From: Actinomycetota bacterium
GTDB lineage: Bacteria > Actinomycetota > CADDZG01 > JAHWKV01
Reading direction: 5' to 3'
DNA length: 7,007 nucleotides
Assembly (NCBI GenBank): GCA_019347725.1
Contig: JAHWKV010000046.1
Location: 1 to 7,007, forward strand
Below are positions 1 through 5,669 of the stretch, in pieces (position 1 is the first letter of the stretch; each line of letters starts with the position of its first letter). A model generated the notes under the pieces. The model saw nothing but the letters and a program-made list of their open reading frames with translations. It did no database searches and was not told where the DNA came from. The position numbers were made by a program, and so were the translations under genes.

Positions 1-1808
1 GTCTTAAAGTCGCTCATCCGCACCACCACAGGGTCGGGATAGCGCGACGCGGCTATACGGGCCACGCCGTAAGCAAGGTGCTCTACGAAGTACTCGCTGC
101 GGTCGTCGTAGCCTTCGGTGAGCTGTTCTATGCGGCGCTTGGCATCGGGGTCCTGTATCTCCTCAAAATGTACCAGCGCCATCGGGTGTACCCGGACATG
201 GTTGCTCACGATGAACTCGGTGCGGGCCAGCCCTACCCCGTCGGCAGGCAAGCGCCACCAGCGCAGCGCCGCCGCCGGATTCCCGAGGTTGAGCATCACC
301 TTGGTGCTAGTAGCGCCGACCGAGGTCAGATCCAGCTCGGTCTGTTCAAAAGGCAAAATCCCTTCATAGACGCGGCCTTGGTCGCCCTCGGCGCAGCTGA
401 CCGTCACCGGCTGCCCTTCCGTCAGCCGCTCGGTCGCGTCGCCGGTGCCCACAATGGCCGGCACCCCCAGCTCGCGGCTGACGATGGCAGCGTGTGAGGT
501 GCGGCCGCCGTGATCGGTGACGATCGCCGCCGCCCGTTTCATGATCGGTTCCCAATCCGGATCCGTTATGGGGGTCACCAATACGGCGCCGTCCCGGAAT
601 CGATCGATGTCGGCCGGGCTGGTCAGAGTACACACCTCGCCCGCGCCGATAGAGTCGCCGATCGCCAAGCCGGACAGCAGCACCGGTCCTGTGCCGGTGA
701 GCTTGTAGCTGCGCAGTTGCGTAGACTCCCTAAGAGCCTGCACCGTCTCCGGGCGCGCCTGCACCACATACAGCTCGCCGGTTTCACCATCGAGCGCCCA
801 CTCCACGTCCATCGGCCGGCCATAGTGCGTCTCGATGTCGACCGCCCACCGAGCCAGCATCATGATCTGGTCGTCGGAAAGTACGTAGGCCGCACGTTCT
901 TGGGCGTCGGTTTCAAGCGTGCGGGTCCGGTCGCCCTCCGGGGCATAAACGATCTTGCGGCGCTTTGCCCCCTTCGTTTTGGAGATGATCGGCTTCAGCG
1001 CCGGTTCATCAAGCAGCGTCTTGAACACTGCATATTCGTCCGGATCCACCTGCCCGCTCACCACGGCCTCGCCCAAACCCAAGGCGGCGTCGATGATGAC
1101 GCTGTCGCGAAAGCCGGTCTCGGTGTCGATAGAGAACATCACGCCAGCGCCGGCCAGGTCGGACCGGACCATGCGCTGCACTCCTACCGACAGCGCAATG
1201 GCATCGTGATCAAAACCCTGATGTTCGCGGTAGCTGATAGCGCGATCTGTAAAAAGCGATGCGAAACAGCGCCGGCAGGTTTCGAGCAACGCCTGCTCGC
1301 CCCGTACATTCAAGAAGCTCTCCTGCTGACCGGCGAAGCTCGCCTCCGGCAGATCCTCGGCGGTGGCGCTGCTGCGCACGGCCACATCAAGCTGTTCCTT
1401 GCCCGCGGCAGCCGACATGTTGCGGTACGCCGCGGTTACGGAATCGGCTATCTCCTCCGGCAACGGGGCATCCAAAATCTTGCGGCGAATCGCGCTGCCT
1501 ACGTCGGACAGAGCCGCGCCCTTGTCGAGCCGTTCGACCTGGGCGGCGATCACCTTGCGCAGGCCTGCGGAGTCCAAGAAACGCCAGTACGCCTCAGCGG
1601 TTGTGGCAAACCCCTCCGGAACCCGTATCCCCGCCGGTGCCAGGTTGGCGATCAACTCCCCCAGCGAGGCGTTCTTGCCGCCGACCAGCTCGACATCTCC
1701 CGAGGACAGCTCCGTAAACCACACGACGTAGCGGCCGTCCACATCCGCATTCGAGCGTCCCGAACCTGCGTTGCCTGCGCCGACCTCACTTTTATCGATG
1801 GAGCTCAC
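1..1808 (-). CDS. ppsA: Phosphoenolpyruvate synthase, partial (3' end outside window)
   Basis: Converts pyruvate, ATP and water to PEP, AMP and phosphate in the cytoplasm, the entry step of gluconeogenesis. The frame is free of stops from the window edge to 1808, giving about 602 codons; E. coli PpsA is 792 aa, so roughly 190 C-terminal residues are missing. Visible in order, counting from the GTG at 1808: VGGKNASLGEL near residue 42, start of the ATP-grasp nucleotide-binding domain; VRSSATAEDLPEASFAGQQ from residue 144; GRPMDVEWALDGETG and VVQARPETV closing that domain; the phosphohistidine domain GGRTSHAAIVSRELGVP with catalytic His439 (codon 492-494); then the PEP/pyruvate barrel from LARTEF at 527 to VVVRMSDFK at the edge. 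The start is uncertain. The GTG at 1808 directly follows a TAG stop and overlaps the Shine-Dalgarno AGGAGG (1808-1813). An ATC at 1799 has ideal 8-nt spacing, and the next in-frame GTG is at 1742 without a Shine-Dalgarno. It is divergent from the gene at 1981. Confidence 0.96.
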   Translation of the reverse strand, partial: MSSIDKSEVGAGNAGSGRSNADVDGRYVVWFTELSSGDVELVGGKNASLGELIANLAPAGIRVPEGFATTAEAYWRFLDSAGLRKVIAAQVERLDKGAALSDVGSAIRRKILDAPLPEEIADSVTAAYRNMSAAAGKEQLDVAVRSSATAEDLPEASFAGQQESFLNVRGEQALLETCRRCFASLFTDRAISYREHQGFDHDAIALSVGVQRMVRSDLAGAGVMFSIDTETGFRDSVIIDAALGLGEAVVSGQVDPDEYAVFKTLLDEPALKPIISKTKGAKRRKIVYAPEGDRTRTLETDAQERAAYVLSDDQIMMLARWAVDIETHYGRPMDVEWALDGETGELYVVQARPETVQALRESTQLRSYKLTGTGPVLLSGLAIGDSIGAGEVCTLTSPADIDRFRDGAVLVTPITDPDWEPIMKRAAAIVTDHGGRTSHAAIVSRELGVPAIVGTGDATERLTEGQPVTVSCAEGDQGRVYEGILPFEQTELDLTSVGATSTKVMLNLGNPAAALRWWRLPADGVGLARTEFIVSNHVRVHPMALVHFEEIQDPDAKRRIEQLTEGYDDRSEYFVEHLAYGVARIAASRYPDPVVVRMSDFK

Positions 1809-1895
1809 CTCCTAAGCAACCATCTTCCCAGTCCGGCCGGGCTTAAGCAGGTTCCTAACGTCCCGCTACCTCTCATCCAAGCCGCCCGGCACAAA

Positions 1896-1909
1896 TTCAA
1901 TAAATTGAA
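1896..1909. promoter_or_regulatory. Palindrome TTCAAT-AA-ATTGAA, candidate operator
   Basis: A perfect 6-bp inverted repeat with a 2-bp spacer sits in an A/T-rich island of an otherwise G+C-rich region. It lies between the divergent ppsA (start about 90-100 bp away) and the exported-protein gene (72 bp away). Its size and symmetry fit a dimeric repressor site that could control either or both genes. The A+T-rich block could also hold promoter elements: TTGAAC at 1905-1910 resembles a -35 for the rightward gene, but I see no good -10 at the right distance. No binding protein can be named. Confidence 0.35.
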
Positions 1910-1980
1910 CGGTTTCTGTAAGAAAAGCATGCCACCGGACTCCTCCAACCGTACGAACCAACCACGGCAAGGAGGACGAC

Positions 1981-2625
1981 ATGGTCACCAGCATCGATTC
2001 AGCTACGGGCAAGGTCCGCACCAGCTTAATGGTCGCCGCAATCACGGCAGCCACCGTTTTCTCTCTGGCAGCACCGGCTCACTCTGCACCCGCGCCGGGG
2101 CCGCACCAGATCAAAGACTGCACCACGTACCAGGACATGCACGGCAACTGGCACAACACCTGCCCGCAGCCCGAACCTGAAGACGAGCAGAAATGGCAGC
2201 TTTGCCACGAGTGCATCGAGGAGCCTGTGTTCGAGCCCTGCTTCAACCTGGAGATGGACTGCAGCCCCAAGGCGCCGGATCCCGAGGACGAGCCCGAACC
2301 TGAGGACGAGCCCGAACCTGAGGACGAGCCCGAGCCCGAAGACGAGCCCCAGGGGGAGCAGGAGGAGCAGGAGTCCGCATCGAGCGACTCGGGCGCCCAG
2401 CAGAGCCCGGCAAAGTCATCGTCAACCCAGGGCACGTTCAACACGGCCTCTACGGATGAGCCGGCCGAAGAACAGGTACAGGCCCAGCCGGTTTCCCAGA
2501 CCCGGCCCACCGATGCCGGCCCGGGGCTGCGAGCGCTGCTGGCCAGTGCGGGACTGGCAGCCGTAGCGCTGCTGTTGTGGAAGCGAAAGAAGGACCGGTC
2601 CAACGAAGCCGACAGCGAAGCATAA
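1981..2625 (+). CDS. Exported Cys-rich protein with acidic PEPEDE repeats and C-terminal membrane anchor
   Basis: Not recognised as a named family; 214 aa. The ATG follows AAGGAGG (1969-1975) with 5-nt spacing, so the start is secure. Residues 1-35 look like a Sec signal peptide: charged start with K11 and R13, hydrophobic core about 16-31, and likely cleavage after A-H-S35. The mature part opens with a segment holding six cysteines (C47, C61, C75, C78, C87, C94), including CHEC, which could form three disulfides outside the cell or bind a metal. Residues 98-124 are a Pro-Glu-Asp repeat. Residues 125-180 are a Ser/Gln/Glu-rich linker without clear structure. A hydrophobic helix (about 183-200) is followed by KRKK and a short tail, placing the C-terminus in the cytoplasm. 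The end resembles a sortase sorting signal in layout, but no LPXTG is present, only RPTDAG. The likely role is a surface or stalk protein; function is unknown. Confidence 0.85.
   Translation: MVTSIDSATGKVRTSLMVAAITAATVFSLAAPAHSAPAPGPHQIKDCTTYQDMHGNWHNTCPQPEPEDEQKWQLCHECIEEPVFEPCFNLEMDCSPKAPDPEDEPEPEDEPEPEDEPEPEDEPQGEQEEQESASSDSGAQQSPAKSSSTQGTFNTASTDEPAEEQVQAQPVSQTRPTDAGPGLRALLASAGLAAVALLLWKRKKDRSNEADSEA
2284..2350 (+). repeat. 18-bp tandem repeat coding for PEPEDE units
   Basis: Two identical 18-bp copies (GAGGACGAGCCCGAACCT, at 2284-2301 and 2302-2319) are followed by a third with two changes (2320-2337) and a partial fourth (2338-2350). They encode E-D-E-P-E-P in tandem inside the exported protein. 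Near identity at the DNA level, including silent positions, suggests recent expansion by slippage or unequal recombination, so copy number may vary among strains. Confidence 0.9.
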
Positions 2626-2630
2626 AGTCC

Positions 2631-2678
2631 GCTAACGCCACCGCAGGCTCGCCCGGCGAAGCCTGCGGTGGCGCTAGC
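2631..2678 (+). terminator. Long hairpin after the exported-protein gene, probable terminator
   Basis: The left arm 2631-2649 (GCTAACGCCACCGCAGGCT) and right arm 2660-2678 pair over 19 positions with a single A-C mismatch, around a 10-nt loop. The hairpin begins 5 nt after the TAA stop at 2623-2625. No T-run follows, so it is not a classic intrinsic terminator. Strong U-less hairpins at gene ends are common in high-G+C bacteria and may end transcription or protect the 3' end. It would separate this gene from the one at 2722. Confidence 0.65.
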
Positions 2679-2707
2679 AGAGCACCCACGTAAATCTCGC
2701 CGGAATA

Positions 2708-2713
2708 TAGACT
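2708..2713 (+). promoter_or_regulatory. Candidate -10 box (TAGACT) for a leaderless transcript
   Basis: TAGACT fits the TAnnnT -10 pattern and ends 8 nt before the ATG at 2722. There is no Shine-Dalgarno-like sequence between the hairpin and this ATG. The spacing is what is expected if transcription starts at or one base before the A of the ATG, a common arrangement in actinomycetes. No convincing -35 is seen. Confidence 0.4.
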
Positions 2714-2721
2714 TGTAGTAT

Positions 2722-3066
2722 ATGACCGACTCTCAGATTGATCCGCAGACCGCCATGATCGACATTTTGCAGGCAGTGATGGACCTGCAAGCCGAGACGC
2801 CCGGAGTCGATCTCACGCAGAAGCTGCCTGAAGCGCTACCCCACTTGCCGCCGGATGAATTTCGCAACCTGGTAGTCATGCTGAAATCCAGCCGCTGCCT
2901 GGATGCCACCCTGTCCGAGGGGCCCGACGGCAAGAAATCGATTGAATCCATAAACGGCGTAACCACCCGGGGCCTGCGTGAACTGCAGAAGTCCTGGCAT
3001 GCGCCGCCCCCGCAGCATTCCTGTCCAACCGATGGGAATGACGGCCGCATCGGGTTCTTCGAATAA
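2722..3066 (+). CDS. Small hypothetical protein, possible winged-helix fold
   Basis: 114 aa, not recognised. No signal peptide or membrane segment, so probably cytoplasmic. Residues 8-25 and 43-60 look helical (IDILQAVMDLQAE; DEFRNLVVMLKSSRCLDA). Residues 62-90 alternate a charged turn (SEGPDGKK), a short strand (SIESINGV) and a helix (TTRGLRELQKSW). The ending of the type 'strand, GVT.xG.xxL' is typical of the wing and last helix of small winged-helix proteins, so a DNA-binding role is conceivable but unproven. The last 20 residues, after HAPPP, are low-complexity. It lacks a Shine-Dalgarno and may be leaderless. It is the nearest gene upstream of the ectoine operon on the same strand but is separated from it by 356 bp, so a role in ect regulation is only a guess. 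Confidence 0.65.
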   Translation: MTDSQIDPQTAMIDILQAVMDLQAETPGVDLTQKLPEALPHLPPDEFRNLVVMLKSSRCLDATLSEGPDGKKSIESINGVTTRGLRELQKSWHAPPPQHSCPTDGNDGRIGFFE

Positions 3067-3084
3067 ATTTCTGAATAAATTTCT
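3061..3084 (+). repeat. Perfect 12-bp tandem duplication GAATAAATTTCT
   Basis: Two adjacent identical 12-bp copies at 3061-3072 and 3073-3084. The first copy contains the last sense codon and the TAA stop of the small hypothetical gene. The unit is A/T-rich in G+C-rich surroundings. It may be a simple slippage duplication, or part of the A/T-rich upstream region of the ect operon. Confidence 0.85.
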
Positions 3085-3422
3085 CGGTGCCTGGCCAGGG
3101 GTGAATCCGTCCACGATCATCCGGTCAAAACTGGCGTGTACAGCCAGAACCCCTATATCCTTGTATTAACGGTACGCACCCAGCTACTTGCTACGCAGGA
3201 GGTGACAACAGGCCCTAGCTAGACTCAATGACTCCTCTCGTCGGAGGCGTATCTTTCGCCTACCCGACTGCCGCGGTGTTTTCGTCCCATCACGAAGGAC
3301 CTGAACGAGCGGCTACTGGAGCGCATGTACCGGCCCCCAAAACGGGTCGACTGCAGAGTCTTTGAACCGGCCGCTGTTGTGATCTTTTCCCGCAACTCCC
3401 CATGTACAGGGAGCAGTCGCCT
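3067..3422 (+). promoter_or_regulatory. Non-coding region and presumed leader of the ectoine operon
   Basis: These 356 bp carry no convincing gene longer than 45 codons and should hold the ect promoter. Features seen: an imperfect palindrome CTGGC-g-TGTACA-GCCAG at 3131-3147; A/T-rich stretches with -10-like CTATAT (3153-3158) and TATTAA (3164-3169), neither with a good -35; a near-consensus Shine-Dalgarno AGGAGGTGA at 3197-3205 with no start codon at a usable distance; TAGACT at 3220-3225, the same hexamer as the candidate -10 before the gene at 2722; hairpins at 3240-3268 and 3281-3296; and a 33-codon frame 3325-3426 that overlaps the ectA start as ATGA. The real ectA Shine-Dalgarno is AGGGAG at 3408-3413. 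Which promoter is used cannot be decided from sequence alone. Confidence 0.55.
3240..3268 (+). other. Hairpin in the ectA leader
   Basis: GTCGG (3240-3244) pairs with CCGAC (3264-3268), and the adjoining AGGCG (3245-3249) pairs with CGCCT (3257-3261). This gives a 10-bp stem with a 2-nt bulge (AC, 3262-3263) and a 7-nt loop TATCTTT. A smaller stem TTCGT/ACGAA at 3281-3296 follows. There is no T-run directly after the first stem, so an attenuator is possible but not shown. Confidence 0.4.
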
Positions 3423-3944
3423 ATGACGACGTCTACGGGAACAACCGCAACCGCAACCCTGCGTCATCCGCGGGTCGAGGATGGCGCTTCCATGTGGCAG
3501 ATGGCCAAGGACTCCGGCGGCCTGGATATGAACTCCCCCTACTGCTATCTGCTGATGTGCACGCATTTCGCCCAGACCTGTCTGATGGCGGAGATGGAGG
3601 GCGAGCCGGTCGGCTTTGTCACCGCATACCGTCCGCCGACTCACCCCGACACGATTTTCGTATGGCAGATCGCAGTCGCCGCCCAGGCGCGCAGGACCGG
3701 GCTGGCCCGCCGGATGGTAAACGGCGTGCTACAGAGCCCCGCCTGCAGCTCGGTGCGGCTCCTGGAGGCTACGGTGACCGAGTCCAACGTGGCTTCGGAG
3801 GGCCTGTTCCGCTCCATCGCGGAACAGATGGGGGCCAACTTCGACCGCTCGACCATATTTGCAGCAAAAGATTTTCCGGAAAGCAGTCAGGACTCACCTC
3901 ATGAAGCGGAGTTACTGCTGCGCATAGGTCCCTTTGACCTATGA
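3423..3944 (+). CDS. ectA: L-2,4-diaminobutyrate N-acetyltransferase
   Basis: Transfers the acetyl group of acetyl-CoA to the gamma-amino group of L-2,4-diaminobutyrate, giving N-gamma-acetyl-2,4-diaminobutyrate, the second step of ectoine synthesis, in the cytoplasm. The protein is 173 aa, the usual EctA size, with a GNAT fold. [16 protein letters not shown] (13-28) forms the N-terminal strand and helix; [16 protein letters not shown] (34-49) is the EctA-typical substrate segment; [18 protein letters not shown] (81-98) is the acetyl-CoA pyrophosphate loop (Q-A-R-R-T-G-L-A); [17 protein letters not shown] (113-129) is the conserved C-terminal GNAT region. The ATG at 3423 is chosen because AGGGAG (3408-3413) lies 9 nt upstream and homologues begin similarly with M-T-T-S-T; an in-frame ATG at 3402 would add seven residues but lies upstream of that site. 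It is first in the ectABCD operon, 37 nt before ectB. Confidence 0.96.
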   Translation: MTTSTGTTATATLRHPRVEDGASMWQMAKDSGGLDMNSPYCYLLMCTHFAQTCLMAEMEGEPVGFVTAYRPPTHPDTIFVWQIAVAAQARRTGLARRMVNGVLQSPACSSVRLLEATVTESNVASEGLFRSIAEQMGANFDRSTIFAAKDFPESSQDSPHEAELLLRIGPFDL

Positions 3945-3981
3945 AATTCCCTGGCGCCCCACGTGGGCAGAGGAGGAGCTC

Positions 3982-5247
3982 ATGGACGTAGTTAACCAAC
4001 TCGAAAGCGAAGTGAGGTCCTACTGCCGAACATGGCCCGCAACTTTTAATCGTGCTGTGGGTCACCACATGTACGACGTCGATGGCCGGCAGTACCTGGA
4101 CTTCTTCGCGGGAGCCGGCGCGTTGAATTACGGCCACAACAACCCCGCTATGAAAGAGAAGCTGCTCGAGTATCTCTCCAACGACGGCATCGTCCACAGC
4201 CTGGACATGGTCACTGTGGCCAAGGAAGCCTTCCTGGAGAAATTCAACGAGACGATCCTCAAACCCCGCGACCTTGAGTACAAGATGCAGTTCCCCGGCC
4301 CCACGGGCACCAACGCGGTGGAAGCGGCGATGAAGCTGGCTCGCAAGGTGACCGGTCGGGAGGAGATTGTTTCCTTCACGAACGCATTCCACGGGATGAC
4401 GCTGGGCTCTTTGTCCATCACCGGCAACTCCTCGAAGCGCAGCGGCGGCGGAATGGCCGTCCGGGGGGGTCAGACCATGCCCTACGACGGCTATATGGGT
4501 GACGACGTCGACACCGTCGAGTATCTGCAGAGCTTCCTGGAGAACTCCAGCAGTGGTATCGACGCTCCGGCCGCCATCATCTTCGAGACGGTTCAGGCCG
4601 AAGGCGGACTTTCCACGGCCAGCAACGGTTGGATGCGCCGGATCGAGGCGCTTTGCCGCGAGTACGGCGCTTTGCTGATCGTCGACGACATACAGGCTGG
4701 CTGCGGCCGCACCGGCACGTTCTTCAGCTTCGAGACCGCCGGGATCAAACCCGACATCGTTCTACTGTCCAAGTCGCTGAGCGGCTACGGACTCCCGGTG
4801 TCGCTCGTGCTGCTCAAGCCGGAGCTGGACATCTGGGATCCAGGCGAGCACAACGGCACCTTCCGGGGCCACAACCCGGCGTTCGTAACGGCCACCGAGG
4901 CGCTCAATTACTGGAAGACGCCGGTTTTCTACGGTGCCCTAAAGGCAAAGTCGGCGCGGATCAACGAGGCATTGAGCGAGATCGTCGACACCCACCCGGA
5001 TGTGACCGAGGTCCGAGGCCGCGGCATGATCCAGGGGATCGTCATGGACCCGAAGCTGTGCGCGGACGTACAGGCCGAAGCCTTTAGGCGAGGGTTGATC
5101 ATTGAGACCTCCGGAGCCGAGAGCGAGGTGCTCAAACTACTTCCGCCGCTCACCATCGACGACCTGGGCTTGGAAGAGGGGCTCAGCATCATCAAGAACT
5201 CGGTTAACGCCGTTTCTGAGTCGACGCTGACCACGGCGACGGGTTAA
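3982..5247 (+). CDS. ectB: L-2,4-diaminobutyrate transaminase
   Basis: PLP-dependent class III aminotransferase that moves the amino group of glutamate to L-aspartate-beta-semialdehyde, making L-2,4-diaminobutyrate, the first committed step to ectoine. Length 421 aa, normal for EctB. The N-terminus [19 protein letters not shown] (7-25) is the EctB signature. [16 protein letters not shown] (106-121) binds the PLP phosphate, FHGMTLG lies at 136-142, [13 protein letters not shown] (233-245) has Asp235 for the pyridine nitrogen, and [10 protein letters not shown] (263-272) has Lys264 for the Schiff base. [10 protein letters not shown] (293-302) completes the site. The ATG at 3982 has AGGAGG (3971-3976) 5 nt upstream; an in-frame TTG at 3934, overlapping the ectA end, would add 16 residues that do not resemble EctB. 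A 4-nt gap leads to ectC. Confidence 0.98.
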   Translation: MDVVNQLESEVRSYCRTWPATFNRAVGHHMYDVDGRQYLDFFAGAGALNYGHNNPAMKEKLLEYLSNDGIVHSLDMVTVAKEAFLEKFNETILKPRDLEYKMQFPGPTGTNAVEAAMKLARKVTGREEIVSFTNAFHGMTLGSLSITGNSSKRSGGGMAVRGGQTMPYDGYMGDDVDTVEYLQSFLENSSSGIDAPAAIIFETVQAEGGLSTASNGWMRRIEALCREYGALLIVDDIQAGCGRTGTFFSFETAGIKPDIVLLSKSLSGYGLPVSLVLLKPELDIWDPGEHNGTFRGHNPAFVTATEALNYWKTPVFYGALKAKSARINEALSEIVDTHPDVTEVRGRGMIQGIVMDPKLCADVQAEAFRRGLIIETSGAESEVLKLLPPLTIDDLGLEEGLSIIKNSVNAVSESTLTTATG

Positions 5248-5251
5248 GGGC

Positions 5252-5638
5252 ATGCAAGTACGTACACTCAACAGCGTAGCCGGCACCGACCGGGCAGTTG
5301 AAGGACCGACCTTCGTCAGCAGGCGCCTTCTGCTGGCGAAGGACGATATGGGCTTTTCGATGCACGACACAGTGCTGTACGCAGGGACGGTCACCACCAT
5401 GTGGTACAAGAACCACCTCGAGGCCGTTTACTGCATCGAGGGCGAAGGCAAGCTCGAAGACCGCGAAACCGGCGAAGTCCACAGCATCGCACCGGGCACT
5501 TTGTACGCGCTCGACAAGCACGACCGTCACGTGTTGACTGCTACGACAGATCTGCGCATGATTTGCGTATTCAACCCGCCCTTGGTGGGCAGTGAACTGC
5601 ACGACAAAGACGGCTCATATCCCGACCTATCAAAGTGA
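5252..5638 (+). CDS. ectC: L-ectoine synthase
   Basis: Cyclises N-gamma-acetyl-2,4-diaminobutyrate to ectoine with loss of water. It belongs to the cupin superfamily and is metal-dependent. The protein is 128 aa, full length for EctC. SRRLLLAKDDMGFSMHDT (23-40) and YKNHLEAVYCIEGEGKLED (52-70) are highly family-typical, followed by PGTLYALDKHDRHVL (81-95) and CVFNPPLVG (105-113). The metal-ligand positions known from Paenibacillus lautus EctC (Glu57, Tyr85, His93) are present here at the same numbers, so the enzyme should be active. The start lies 4 nt after the ectB stop. Only a weak AAGGG abuts the ATG, so translation is probably coupled to ectB. Confidence 0.98.
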   Translation: MQVRTLNSVAGTDRAVEGPTFVSRRLLLAKDDMGFSMHDTVLYAGTVTTMWYKNHLEAVYCIEGEGKLEDRETGEVHSIAPGTLYALDKHDRHVLTATTDLRMICVFNPPLVGSELHDKDGSYPDLSK

Positions 5639-5669
5639 AAGGAGACGAATAGAAAGGGGAGGATGTTGA

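Noticed and set aside
78..497. A 139-codon plus-strand frame at the left edge
   Set aside because: It is in the same antisense frame opposite the ppsA phosphohistidine and barrel regions and has no ribosome site.
510..2180. A 556-codon plus-strand open frame antisense to ppsA
   Set aside because: It lies codon-for-codon opposite the ppsA frame and is open only because ppsA codons rarely give stops on the other strand in high-G+C DNA. Its protein has low-complexity Arg/His/Gln composition and resembles nothing, while the minus-strand product is clearly PpsA.
2079..2603. A 174-codon minus-strand frame with Ser-Gly repeats
   Set aside because: It is the antisense reading of the PEPEDE repeat gene. 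The plus-strand product has a signal peptide, strong Shine-Dalgarno and membrane anchor, so the plus strand is the coding one.
3228..3365. A 45-codon plus-strand frame in the ectA leader
   Set aside because: The Shine-Dalgarno at 3197-3205 is 22 nt away, codon use is mixed, and the peptide has no recognisable features.
3225..3644. A 139-codon minus-strand frame overlapping ectA
   Set aside because: It overlaps the well-supported EctA coding region and has an Arg/Ser-rich composition typical of shadow frames.
3934..3981. TTG 3934 as the start of ectB
   Set aside because: It would overlap the ectA end and add 16 residues unlike EctB. The ATG at 3982 has AGGAGG at the right distance and gives the family N-terminus.
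3769..4392. A 207-codon minus-strand frame across the ectA-ectB junction
   Set aside because: It is antisense to two enzymes with clear motifs and has no ribosome site or recognisable product.
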